53,245 nucleotides of DNA from Peptococcaceae bacterium (GTDB taxonomy: Bacteria; Bacillota; Peptococcia; Peptococcales; Peptococcaceae). The translations under genes were made by a program, and so were the position numbers. Positions 35,023 through 43,346 of this stretch are shown here, piece after piece. The stretch is taken from contig CAAEKP010000073.1 of the NCBI GenBank assembly GCA_900756555.1, positions 1-53,245 of the forward strand, given 5' to 3'. Positions within the stretch are counted from its first letter, which is position 1. The number at the start of each line of letters is the position of its first letter. Below the pieces are notes generated by a model. It was not told where the DNA came from. It ran no database searches and saw only the letters and a program-made list of their open reading frames with translations.

Positions 35023-37038
35023 ATGCAAGTATATCAAACAGGAGAGATTCGTAACATTGGCATTGCCGGACACAGTGGCGCAGGAAAAACTTCCTTGCTG
35101 GAAACCATGCTGTTCAATAGCGGTTTTACCAGTCGTCTGGGCAAAGTTGAAGATGGCACAACCGTAACAGACTATCTGCCTGAGGAAATTAAACGGCAGG
35201 TAACCATTTCTGCATCGTTAGCGCCAGTAGAATGGAATGGCACCAAACTGAATATGATCGACACACCAGGGTATGCCGATTTTATTGGTGAAGTAATCTC
35301 TACCACCAGAGCGGTAGACAATCTGCTGATGGTTGTCTGCGGGGTAGCAGGGGTCGAAGTACAGACAGAAGTGATTTGGGATATCGCAGCGGGTCATAAA
35401 CTGCCGCGCATTATCTTTATCAATAAACTGGAACGGGAAAACTCCTGTTTTGAGACTGTCGTAGAGCAGATGCGTGAAAAATACGGTACTGGTATCGTAC
35501 CATTGCAGCTGCCTATGGGCAAAGAAGCTTCTTTCACCGGCATGATTGACCTGCTGAATGAAACAGCTTATAAATTTGAGGAAGGCAAAGCCGTTGAAAT
35601 TCCAATTCCAGAAGAATATCGGGAAGATTATGAATCGCAGCGTACTTACCTGATTGAAGTGGCAGCAGAATCCTGCGATGAGCTGCTGCTCAAATATCTG
35701 GAAGGGGAAACCCCAACCAACAAAGAAATTCGCTCCGCTTTGCGCATGGGTATCGCTAACGGAGAAATTTTCCCGGTTGTAGGCGGTTCCGTTGCTAAAA
35801 ACATGGGGGTTACTACCCTGTTGGATTTATGCGTAGACCTATTGCCAGTGCCAACGGTCAATGCTGCTGCACCTGCCAGCGCCATCGTTTACAAAACATT
35901 GGCTGACCCATTTGTAGGCAAACTGAGCTTCCTGAAAGTAATTGACGGGCAGTTTAACGCCAGCGACGGCATTTACAATGTCAGCACCGATGCAGAAGAA
36001 AAAGTAAATGGCTTTATCATTCCTTGCGGCAAACAGCAGTCCTCTGTTACCACTGTCAACGCTGGTGATATCGTAGCGATTGCTAAATTGCAGAACACAC
36101 AGACCGGCAATACTCTGACCATCAAAGGGCAGACAGTACCAGAACTGGCATCTATCAAATTCCCATTGCCAAACCTGACCTTTGCTCTGTCACCAAAATC
36201 CAGAGATGATGATGATAAACTGAGTACCGCATTGAGTCGGCTGCTGGAAGAAGACCCTACCTTAAAAGTAGAGAAAAATGCTGAAACCCACGAAACTTTG
36301 TTATCCGGTATCGGGGAAACTCATCTGGAAGTTGTGGCAGAACGGTTTAAAAATAAATTTGGTGTGGATGTAGTGCTGAAACCAGCTAAAATTCCATATC
36401 GCGAAACCATCAAGAAAAAAGTAGAAGTTCAGGGCAAACACAAGAAACAATCCGGCGGCGCTGGTCAATATGGTGATGTATGGCTGCGTATTGAGCCTTA
36501 TGCCGATGGTGAGTTCCTGTTTGCTGAAGAAGTATTCGGCGGTGCCGTACCAAAGAACTACTTCCCTGCCGTTGAAAAAGGCGTGCGTGAAGCTATGGCA
36601 CAGGGGATTCTGGCTGGTTATCCGTTAGGTAACATTAAAGTAACGCTGTATGATGGTTCTTATCATCCTGTGGACTCCAACGAAATGGCCTTTAAAATTG
36701 CCGCATCCAGCGGATTCAAAAAAGGCGCAGAACAGGCTGCTCCTGTTCTGTTAGAACCAATCATGGATATGCGCATTACGGTACCAGAAGCCTATATGGG
36801 CGATATCATGGGTGATTTAAACAGTAAACGTGGGCGTATTTTAGGTATGGAGCCGACAGCGGATCACAAATTGCAAATTATCCAAGCGCAAGCACCAATG
36901 TCGGAAGTACAGAAATATGTAATTGATTTGAAAGCCATGACTCAGGGTCGCGGCAAATTCACCATGACACTGGATCATTACGAAGAAGTACCAGCTAAAA
37001 TTGCTGAAAAAATTATTGCTGAACGCAATGCAAAATAA
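35023..37038 (+). CDS. Elongation factor G-like GTPase (FusA2 type)
   Basis: 671 residues, shorter than canonical EF-G. All EF-G domains are present: G domain with P-loop GHSGAGKT (16-23), domain II, III and IV (around GGAGQYGDVWLRIEPY) and V. The G domain differs from EF-G: DTPGY (80-84) has Tyr where EF-G and EF-Tu have the catalytic His, and NKLE (134-137) has Glu for the NKxD Asp. This points to the EF-G-like branch of uncertain function, not to the housekeeping fusA. GGGGTGG precedes the ATG. Followed by a clear terminator. Confidence 0.9.
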   Translation: MQVYQTGEIRNIGIAGHSGAGKTSLLETMLFNSGFTSRLGKVEDGTTVTDYLPEEIKRQVTISASLAPVEWNGTKLNMIDTPGYADFIGEVISTTRAVDNLLMVVCGVAGVEVQTEVIWDIAAGHKLPRIIFINKLERENSCFETVVEQMREKYGTGIVPLQLPMGKEASFTGMIDLLNETAYKFEEGKAVEIPIPEEYREDYESQRTYLIEVAAESCDELLLKYLEGETPTNKEIRSALRMGIANGEIFPVVGGSVAKNMGVTTLLDLCVDLLPVPTVNAAAPASAIVYKTLADPFVGKLSFLKVIDGQFNASDGIYNVSTDAEEKVNGFIIPCGKQQSSVTTVNAGDIVAIAKLQNTQTGNTLTIKGQTVPELASIKFPLPNLTFALSPKSRDDDDKLSTALSRLLEEDPTLKVEKNAETHETLLSGIGETHLEVVAERFKNKFGVDVVLKPAKIPYRETIKKKVEVQGKHKKQSGGAGQYGDVWLRIEPYADGEFLFAEEVFGGAVPKNYFPAVEKGVREAMAQGILAGYPLGNIKVTLYDGSYHPVDSNEMAFKIAASSGFKKGAEQAAPVLLEPIMDMRITVPEAYMGDIMGDLNSKRGRILGMEPTADHKLQIIQAQAPMSEVQKYVIDLKAMTQGRGKFTMTLDHYEEVPAKIAEKIIAERNAK

Positions 37039-37052
37039 ACAGGCTTAACCAT

Positions 37053-37088
37053 AAAAATTCCTCTCTAAACTCAAGAGAGGAATTTTTT
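37053..37088 (+). terminator. Rho-independent terminator after the EF-G-like gene
   Basis: CCTCTCT (37060-37066) pairs with AGAGAGG (37074-37080), extended by AAAAATT/AATTTTT. A T run follows. It could also serve the minus-strand gene at 37111-37455. Confidence 0.88.
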
Positions 37089-37110
37089 ATATCATTTTGC
37101 TCATTATTTT

Positions 37111-37455
37111 TTACTCTTTATTTTCCTGCTGTTCTTCTTCCATGCCATAATACTGCACAACCAGTTCTTCGGCAACTTCTGCTGACAAACCTGCATGTAC
37201 CTTCCCAGCATAACGCACTTCCAGTAAAGCAGCTTCCCCTTTCGCTAACGCATCAGCTTTTACCTGAATAATTTGTAAATCACGGTGACTGCGCAATCGA
37301 ATCCAATGATAGCGATCATCACGATCCACCACAAAAAGTATTTTTTTCTGCTGCAATGACCGTTTCAGTTTGTCCATCTCTTTACGCCCCTCCGAACTGC
37401 CAGCACCGCCAGTCAGCATATTCCAAACCTGTTCATCAGGATTATTAATAATCAT
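37111..37455 (-). CDS. Hypothetical protein, 114 residues
   Basis: Soluble, mixed charge, no family recognised. The middle (ILFVVDRDDRYHWIRLRS, then LQIIQVKADALAKGEAALLEVRYAG) looks alpha/beta. The C-terminus is acidic (MEEEQQENKE). Start ATG at 37453-37455 with AGGGAG upstream; a TATAAT-like -10 (reverse strand, 37490-37495) is 34 nt before the start. It converges on the EF-G-like gene. Ribosome site and length support a real gene. Confidence 0.7.
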   Translation of the reverse strand: MIINNPDEQVWNMLTGGAGSSEGRKEMDKLKRSLQQKKILFVVDRDDRYHWIRLRSHRDLQIIQVKADALAKGEAALLEVRYAGKVHAGLSAEVAEELVVQYYGMEEEQQENKE

Positions 37456-37893
37456 TGTAACACGCTCCCTCTGCTTTCTTTATTTTTTTATTATAACACA
37501 CAGAACGTCATTTTTCATCGTTTCCGTACATTCATAAAAATACATCTTATTGATTCTGTCAAGATTGAATAGCGATGCATAATCATACTTTTATGTCGCA
37601 TATTTTTGTTTCGTCCCTAGTGCGCGGACAAACTAGAGTAATGTGTCCCATCTGTGAACACATTACAAATGTCCCCGAGAAAAAGATTTTTTTCACAAAA
37701 GTGTCCTTTTTAAAGACATATGTATTTCTCAAAAGAACTTTATACAAATATGTCCTTCCGCAACAGTTTTTCTGACTTTGAAAAAAATTATGCATAATAT
37801 TTGAAAAATGTATCAAAATACCCTTTCTTTTTTTTGCATACTGTATTATACTTGTCAAAGTTGCATTATAATTTTTAAAGGAGGCTTTTTTTC
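37456..37893. other. Intergenic region upstream of the symporter gene
   Basis: About 440 AT-rich bases with no gene. There is an inverted repeat TAATGTG/CACATTA (37639-37645 and 37659-37665) and several copies of a GTCC-containing word. A TATAAT (37867-37872) lies very near the AAAGGAGG ribosome site of the symporter, without a well-placed -35. Regulation is possible but unproven. Confidence 0.35.
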
Positions 37894-39102
37894 GTGTCTA
37901 CTGAAAAAAAAGGGCTGGGACTTGTCCCAAAATTACTTCTGGGGATTATCGCCGGTATTTTAATTGGCGCATATCTTCCTGAAATTCTGGTACAGATTTT
38001 AGTAACAGTGGCATCTGTGTTCTCTCTGTTCTTAAAATTTGTAATTCCATTTCTTATTTTGTCTTTTGTTGTTGCCGGTATTGCTGATTTATCCAGCGGT
38101 GCAGGCAAACTGTTAGGCATCACCACCGCTATCGCTTATGGTTCCACCATCGTGGCTGGTACACTGGCATACACCGTGGCTACCACTGTATTTCCTAAAA
38201 TTCTGGGCGCTGAGCTGACCACCGAAATCGGTGACCCAAATGCCGGGATGTTATCCTCGCTGGTAAACATTCCACTGGCTCCAATGTTTGACGTAACCGG
38301 CGCTATCGTTTTAGCATTTGTTCTGGGGATTGGTATTTCCTATGTGCGCACCTCCGGTCGCGGCGAAACACTGTACAATGCGTTTAAAGAATTCCAGATT
38401 ATCATTACTATGGTGCTGCAGAAAATTATTATTCCATTCCTGCCTGTTTACATCGCCGGTACTTTTGCCAACATTACCTATTCTGGTCAGGTATTCAGCA
38501 TTCTGGGCGTTCTCTGGAAAGTATTCTGCATCGCTATCCCATTACAGCTGACCTATTTGTTTGTAATGTTCCTGATTGCTGGTGCTATCGGCAAAAAGAA
38601 TCCTTTCATGCTGATGAAAAACCAGATTCCAGCTTACTTAACTGCTGTTGGTACCCAGTCTTCTGCTGCTACCATTCCAGTTAATGTATCCTGCGCTGAA
38701 AAAAATGGCGTATCCAAACAGATTCGTGAATTCGTTGTGCCATTATGTGCAACCATTCATCTGGCCGGCAGTATCACATCCTTAACCTGCTTCTCCATTG
38801 CACTGCTGTACATCAATGGTATGAATTATTCTTTAGGCGTTTACATGCCATTCCTGTTCATCCTGGGTATTGCCATGGTAGCTGCTCCAGGCGCACCAGG
38901 CGGCGCAGTTATGAGTGCTCTGCCATTCCTGCCAATGATCGGCATTGCTGTGGACAGCCCTCTGGCTTCCCTGATGATTGCTCTGTATCTGACTCAGGAC
39001 AGCTTTGGTACTGCTGCTAACGTGTCCGGTGACAACGCAATCGCTGTTGTAATTGATACTATCAACAGCAAAATGCACAAACATCCATCAACCGCAAAAT
39101 AA
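37894..39102 (+). CDS. Dicarboxylate/amino acid:cation symporter (DAACS family)
   Basis: 402 residues with about eight membrane helices plus re-entrant loops. The region YLTAVGTQSSAATIPVNV corresponds to the Ser-rich HP1 loop. AAPGAPGGAVMSALPFL and LTQDSFGTAANVSGDNAIAVVID correspond to HP2 and TM8 of glutamate/serine symporters, including the substrate-binding Asp. Start is GTG (37894) with AAAGGAGG upstream. Substrates may be serine/threonine (SstT) or C4-dicarboxylates; not decidable. It ends before a long hairpin. Confidence 0.9.
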   Translation: MSTEKKGLGLVPKLLLGIIAGILIGAYLPEILVQILVTVASVFSLFLKFVIPFLILSFVVAGIADLSSGAGKLLGITTAIAYGSTIVAGTLAYTVATTVFPKILGAELTTEIGDPNAGMLSSLVNIPLAPMFDVTGAIVLAFVLGIGISYVRTSGRGETLYNAFKEFQIIITMVLQKIIIPFLPVYIAGTFANITYSGQVFSILGVLWKVFCIAIPLQLTYLFVMFLIAGAIGKKNPFMLMKNQIPAYLTAVGTQSSAATIPVNVSCAEKNGVSKQIREFVVPLCATIHLAGSITSLTCFSIALLYINGMNYSLGVYMPFLFILGIAMVAAPGAPGGAVMSALPFLPMIGIAVDSPLASLMIALYLTQDSFGTAANVSGDNAIAVVIDTINSKMHKHPSTAK

Positions 39103-39511
39103 TAGACGCAAATAATGTTGGTCTTACAAAAGAGACTGTCACATCTGAACTTGTCCTTTCTTTACGCGATTCGCCAAAAATATGTTTTTGAGTGAATGAC
39201 AGCAAAGAAAAAGGACATTACCGTGGCAGTCTCTTTTTGTATTCTATTATTTATATCTTTACTTCTATATCATTACTTCTGTCTGGATTAAAAATTTTCA
39301 AAAACAGCAAACAATATCAACCACCAATAAACATTCCCCGCCATAGAAAAAAGATACATCGCTAAAATACTTTCATTTTGCTTTCTTACACAATCTTTAC
39401 ACAATGTTATCGCCATATTTTGCAAAATTCCTTTATAATGCGATTAGTAATAGTTCATTATTCTGAATAACACCCTTATACCTTGCACAAAACACAAAAA
39501 AGGAGGGACTT
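39103..39511. other. Intergenic region with a long hairpin
   Basis: No gene. It contains the 110-base hairpin at 39128-39237. The rest, AT-rich, is probably the promoter region of the next gene (GGAGGG site at its ATG). No clear -35/-10 pair. Confidence 0.4.
39128..39237. repeat. 110-base nested inverted repeat, MITE-like hairpin/terminator
   Basis: Outer arms AAAAGAGACTGTCAC (39128-39142) and GTGGCAGTCTCTTTT (39223-39237) pair over 15 bases with one G-U. An inner arm pair (TGTCCTTTCTTT, 39152-39163; AAAGAAAAAGGACA, 39204-39217) and a core pair (ATTCGCCAAAAA with TTTTTGAGTGAAT) follow. It lies 25 bases past the symporter stop and ends in T's, so it can act as a terminator; its size resembles a small palindromic element. 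Confidence 0.7.
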
Positions 39512-40123
39512 ATGAACAAAAAAAGTCATCTGATTATCACAACACAGCTCATCCGCCATACCGCGCTGGAAAAACACAGTTTTTGGGTAAAGTTAGGCGC
39601 AATTATGCCAGATCCTCTTTTTTTTACGTATTTTACTGGTCATACGTTTCATTCCACTCACGTTTGGTTTGACAAAAAGATAAGTCGTTTGAAACGGCAT
39701 GGTAAAATAACACGCTGCTCCTGTTTTATGTTAGGTTATTTACTTCATTATCTGGAGGACTACTTCACTTATCCGCACAGCGTAACTTATTGCGGCTCTT
39801 TAACAGAGCACATGCGCTATGAACAACTGCTGGAAGCACATATCCGTGAAAATTTACAAAATTTATACGGCAAAACAACTGATATATGTTGCCTTACAGG
39901 ACAAAGCGCAATTACTTTATGGCAGCATGATTACCAGCAGGAACCCCACACACTGCAAACAGATTTACAATATATGATGCAGGCCGGACAACAGCTGTGC
40001 GCACAGATGATTCTGTTGTTCTTGCGCAATGAAACCCAGCAGCAACCGCAGCATCTACTTCAACCCTTTCAACGACAGAGCTGCGTTATCGCATCCACAC
40101 TCCACCATTCAGAATCACTATAA
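39512..40123 (+). CDS. Zinc-dependent phospholipase C-like protein
   Basis: 203 residues of the zinc-dependent phospholipase C/S1-P1 fold. KKSHLIITTQLI at the start, GAIMPDPLF and LGYLLHYLEDYFTYPHS carry conserved His/Asp pairs, and EHMRYEQLLEAHI follows. Members hydrolyse phospholipids or nucleic acids and are often cytoplasmic in Bacillota; no signal peptide is visible, so a secreted toxin is unlikely. The C-terminus is Gln-rich. GGAGGG precedes the ATG. Followed by a bidirectional terminator. Confidence 0.75.
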   Translation: MNKKSHLIITTQLIRHTALEKHSFWVKLGAIMPDPLFFTYFTGHTFHSTHVWFDKKISRLKRHGKITRCSCFMLGYLLHYLEDYFTYPHSVTYCGSLTEHMRYEQLLEAHIRENLQNLYGKTTDICCLTGQSAITLWQHDYQQEPHTLQTDLQYMMQAGQQLCAQMILLFLRNETQQQPQHLLQPFQRQSCVIASTLHHSESL

Positions 40124-40172
40124 AGAAAAGGCTGTGAAAACAAATAATCGTTTTTCACAGCCTTTTTCTTTA
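40124..40172. terminator. Bidirectional terminator
   Basis: AAAGGCTGTGAAAA (40127-40140) pairs with TTTTCACAGCCTTT (40152-40165). T runs lie on both sides. It serves the converging phospholipase-like and thioesterase genes. Confidence 0.88.
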
Positions 40173-40201
40173 ATGGCAGTTATATTTCATATACTGCGCC
40201 C

Positions 40202-40627
40202 CTATTCGGCATCTGTTTCCAATTCTTGAGCAAAAATATCATCCCAGACAGGATTTACTTTTTTCAAAGAAACAGGCCGCCCACTCTGATTCACAAAACA
40301 GTGCCCGGTTTCTCCCGTGCAACGCACTTTCCCATCAGCACCTGTCACAATATAACTAATTGTCATACGCAAACCGCTATATTGCCGCAGTTTAGTGGTA
40401 ATCATCACTGTTTCACCAAAAATTACTTTGGATTTATATTGACACTGCACTGACAATACAGGGCTGCCAACGCCGTTGTCCTCCATGGTTTTATATGGCA
40501 AACCCAAATGTTCCATATAATCCACACGTGCTTCTTCAAACCAGCGGATATAATTAGAATGGTGTACGACTGCCATCTGGTCGGTTTCATAATACTGTAC
40601 TTTGTGCTGATATTGATGTTTTGCCAT
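40202..40627 (-). CDS. Acyl-CoA thioesterase (YbgC/FadM hot-dog family)
   Basis: 141 residues. The catalytic region YYETDQMAVVHHSNYIRWFEEARVDYM (given as a motif: Asp in ETDQM, then HHSNY) matches the 4-hydroxybenzoyl-CoA thioesterase/YbgC branch. These single hot-dog proteins hydrolyse short- and medium-chain acyl-CoAs. The Asp is the expected nucleophile/base. It lies downstream of a cysteine hydrolase on the same strand, with a 48-base gap. Substrate unknown. Confidence 0.9.
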   Translation of the reverse strand: MAKHQYQHKVQYYETDQMAVVHHSNYIRWFEEARVDYMEHLGLPYKTMEDNGVGSPVLSVQCQYKSKVIFGETVMITTKLRQYSGLRMTISYIVTGADGKVRCTGETGHCFVNQSGRPVSLKKVNPVWDDIFAQELETDAE

Positions 40628-40675
40628 ACGGCTGCTCCTTTTCCGCCTTAATTGTAAGTTTGCCCTGCAACACCG

Positions 40676-41191
40676 TTAAATAATTTCCACCTGACACTGC
40701 CGCATTACGTCCAGCGCTTTCTGATGATTGTCTGGTGTAGTGCCAGCGCAGCAGCTACTGTCCACCCGCACGATAGTTTCTGGCAGATATGCTTTGATTA
40801 ATAAAGCGTTGGATACCACGCAAATATCGGTACACACACCCACCAGTTCGACTTCGGTGCAAGCGTTCATCAACAGATGATGGGTTAAGTCCAGACTGCC
40901 AAAGGTATTTTTATCAAATACCTGCGCACTTGGTACCTGCAAGGACTGTTCAATTTCCCAACCAGAGGTATAGCGGATACAATGCGGCACTGGTAATTTT
41001 TCGCCTTCCTGAGTGCGCATATAATCTGCACCGTGGGTATCCCGGGTAAACAGAACCGTATCTTTTTGTTTCAATGCCTGCTTGATTTTCGCCTTCACTT
41101 TTTTTACCACAGCCTGTGCTTCTGGTGTTCCTAAACTTCCTGTAATAAAATCATTCTGCATATCAATCACTACTAATACTTTCTGGCTCAT
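40676..41191 (-). CDS. Cysteine hydrolase (isochorismatase/nicotinamidase family)
   Basis: 171 residues from the ATG at 41191, which has AAAGGGG seven bases upstream. The catalytic triad can be seen: Asp in VIDMQNDF, Lys in KNTFGS and Cys in GVCTDICVVSNAL. TRDTH...EGEKLPVPHC fits the nicotinamidase-like group seen widely in Bacillota. It may deamidate nicotinamide or a related amide in NAD salvage; the exact substrate is unresolved. A longer start exists but is weaker. Confidence 0.88.
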   Translation of the reverse strand: MSQKVLVVIDMQNDFITGSLGTPEAQAVVKKVKAKIKQALKQKDTVLFTRDTHGADYMRTQEGEKLPVPHCIRYTSGWEIEQSLQVPSAQVFDKNTFGSLDLTHHLLMNACTEVELVGVCTDICVVSNALLIKAYLPETIVRVDSSCCAGTTPDNHQKALDVMRQCQVEII

Positions 41192-41327
41192 AAAAATACC
41201 CCTTTTCAAATATTATTACTTCTATGCGTTCCATCTTACCCAATTCGCCGCAAAATTGCAAGAAATTTTCCACCAAACAATCCTCTTCCGTCAAAGTAAA
41301 TTATTTATCATAACCTGTTAAAAACAA

Positions 41328-41356
41328 TTGACAACCCTTTTTGTTTATGGCATAAT
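41328..41356 (+). promoter_or_regulatory. Promoter of the riboswitch-terC transcript
   Basis: TTGACA (41328-41333) and CATAAT (41351-41356), spacer 17 bp. Transcription should start near 41363-41366, at the beginning of the riboswitch. Confidence 0.85.
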
Positions 41357-41365
41357 ATACCGTGT

Positions 41366-41491
41366 TAAGGGGAGTAGCTTACAAGTAATGTAGCCGTCAG
41401 CCGACTATGCTTAGTCCGGTTACATTCTCCAATCTGCGGATAGCAAGACCTTGATATTTGTCCATGCGTGGCAAATATCAAGGTCTTTTTT
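41366..41491 (+). ncRNA. yybP-ykoY manganese riboswitch with intrinsic terminator
   Basis: The 5' segment AAGGGGAGTAGC, then GTAGCCGTCAGCC, CCGGTTAC and AGCAAGACCTT, is the recognisable core of the yybP-ykoY aptamer (Mn2+-sensing four-way or three-way junction). The AGACCTTGATATTTG arm (41445-41460) is shared with a 16-bp terminator stem (right arm 41472-41487, then TTTTTTG). This shared sequence suggests transcription control: with Mn2+ bound, the terminator arm would be sequestered and terC made. The order aptamer, terminator, terC is the textbook arrangement. Confidence 0.93.
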
Positions 41492-41542
41492 GTTTTTTTG
41501 CCCCACAACGCATCTATTTTTTCTATCAGGAGGATTTCATCT

Positions 41543-42379
41543 ATGGACAACACAACAAAAACAGCATTTCGAAATGTCAGTTTACTGGTAGCTTTTGCTC
41601 TGCTTTGCTGCGGCGGCATCTATCTTTGGATGGGCGAGCAGGCCGCTATGGAATTTTTGGGGGCTTATTTAATTGAATTCAGCCTCAGTATCGACAATCT
41701 CTTTGTATTCATTACTGTATTCACGGCTTTCCGCCTTCCGGTAGCTTACCAGCATCGCGTGCTGGCCTGGGGAATTTGGACAGCCGTTGTACTGCGGTTT
41801 ATCTTTATTTTCTTAGGAGTTACTATCGTAGAAAAATTCAGTTGGATTCTTTACATTTTTGGCGCTATTTTATTAGTCAGCGCCTGGCATATGTTCAAAG
41901 GTGATGATGAAAATGAAGAAAAAGATGTTACCCAAAACCTTGCTTATCGTTTGCTGAAAAAAGTTATGCCCATCACATCCGAATTTGACGGCAATCATTT
42001 CTTCACAAAAAAAGAAGGAATCCGCTGTGCCACACCATTACTGGCTGCTTTACTGGTTATCGAAGCATCGGATATTTTATTTGCAATTGATTCCGTACCA
42101 GCAGCATTTTCTATCTCTACCAACCTGTTTTTAGTGTATACCTCTAACATCCTGGCTATTTTAGGCCTGCGGCAGTTATATTTTGTGTTAGAACACTTAC
42201 AGGAACGTTTCCAGTATGTGCGTTACGGCGTAGCTATCATTCTGGGCTTCACCGGCGTAAAACTGCTGTCTGTCATGTTTGGCGTACACATCTCCATCCC
42301 GGTTTCTATCGGCTTTATCTTCCTGATACTGACCGGAAGCATTATCTTATCCATGGTGAAAACAGCTAAAAACAATTAA
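41543..42379 (+). CDS. TerC-family integral membrane protein, probable Mn2+ exporter
   Basis: 278 residues from the ATG at 41543, with AGGAGG upstream; an earlier in-frame start lies in the terminator and is rejected. About nine membrane helices with the TerC acidic motifs: EFSLSIDNLFVF near the start and EASDILFAIDSVPA about 190-203, which likely bind metal. YybP-ykoY-controlled TerC proteins export Mn2+ or metallate exoenzymes. Single gene between riboswitch and terminator. Confidence 0.93.
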   Translation: MDNTTKTAFRNVSLLVAFALLCCGGIYLWMGEQAAMEFLGAYLIEFSLSIDNLFVFITVFTAFRLPVAYQHRVLAWGIWTAVVLRFIFIFLGVTIVEKFSWILYIFGAILLVSAWHMFKGDDENEEKDVTQNLAYRLLKKVMPITSEFDGNHFFTKKEGIRCATPLLAALLVIEASDILFAIDSVPAAFSISTNLFLVYTSNILAILGLRQLYFVLEHLQERFQYVRYGVAIILGFTGVKLLSVMFGVHISIPVSIGFIFLILTGSIILSMVKTAKNN

Positions 42380-42385
42380 ACAGGC

Positions 42386-42434
42386 AAACAACCCGGCAGT
42401 TCTCCCTTTTGGAAAACTGTCGGGTTGTTCTTTT
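42386..42434 (+). terminator. Rho-independent terminator after terC
   Basis: AACAACCCG (42387-42395) pairs with CGGGTTGTT (42421-42429), with CAGTT/AACTG inside. T-rich run follows. It may also serve the convergent deacetylase gene. Confidence 0.88.
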
Positions 42435-42437
42435 CTG

Positions 42438-43265
42438 TTACTTATTATTTTTTATATTGCCCTGCTGTCCTTCCTCATTGTTGACAGAGTCTGCATTATC
42501 CTCAGGCTGCAATTCCATTCCCTGCTGGTCAGTCTGATACTTCCCTTTGTAGATCAATTGTCCAACAGGCACAAATTGATAGCCCTCCCCTTGCGCGTAA
42601 GCAATAATCTCATCCACAGCCTCTGCTGTATAAACGCCATTGTTATGGCACAGTATAATTGCTCCGGGATGTAATCCCATTGTAACACGGTCTACAATGT
42701 CTTCCTTGCTTTTTGATTCAACCCAATCCAGACTGTCAATTGACCATTGAATCGGATAATATCCCTTGCTGCGCACAACATCAATACTCTTGTTATCGTA
42801 CTCACCGAAGGGAAAGCGGAACAGCTCCGGCTGATAGCCGGTGATATCCACAATCATCTGCCGATTACCGTCCAGTTCCTGAGCCACTTGCTCAGCGCTT
42901 ATCTGGCTCATATGGGGATGGGATACGCTGTGCATGGCAATCTCATGGCCAGCATCAGCAATTTTTTTCGCCATCTCTGGATAATCCTCCAGCCAAATGT
43001 TGGTCAGAAAAAACGTTGCCTGCACATTATATTTTTTTAAGACAGCCAATATTTTTTCTGTACGCTCACAACCCCAGGCAGCATCAAAAGAAACAGCCAC
43101 CTTCTTTTCGTCTGTTTCAACAAAATAGATGGGCACTTCTTTCTGCACCGCCACCGTCTGCTCCACCTCTCTCTGGCTGACAAACTGCTGTATCCACATA
43201 CCTGTCAAAAATCCCGCAATCAGAATCAGGACAGCCCCCAAGTATAAAAATAGTTTCTTTTTCAT
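42438..43265 (-). CDS. Polysaccharide deacetylase, sporulation PdaB-like
   Basis: 275 residues from the ATG at 43265 (GAGGAGGAG upstream). N-terminal membrane anchor about 1-25. NodB fold from about 50: motif 1 reads SFDAAWG where most deacetylases have TFDDG; HSVSHPHM carries the His pair; FRFPFGEYD and LHPGAIILCHN follow. The missing second Asp of motif 1 is typical of the PdaB/YlxY-type sporulation group. They act on peptidoglycan or spore-cortex sugars outside the cell. The C-terminal acidic/Asn-Gln-rich tail is variable. Confidence 0.85.
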   Translation of the reverse strand: MKKKLFLYLGAVLILIAGFLTGMWIQQFVSQREVEQTVAVQKEVPIYFVETDEKKVAVSFDAAWGCERTEKILAVLKKYNVQATFFLTNIWLEDYPEMAKKIADAGHEIAMHSVSHPHMSQISAEQVAQELDGNRQMIVDITGYQPELFRFPFGEYDNKSIDVVRSKGYYPIQWSIDSLDWVESKSKEDIVDRVTMGLHPGAIILCHNNGVYTAEAVDEIIAYAQGEGYQFVPVGQLIYKGKYQTDQQGMELQPEDNADSVNNEEGQQGNIKNNK

Positions 43266-43346
43266 GCTATTCTCCTCCTCTCTGTTCATCTTATGCCTGA
43301 TATCTAAAAAAATAACAGTACATCGGAAGAGAACAGTGGAGATACA

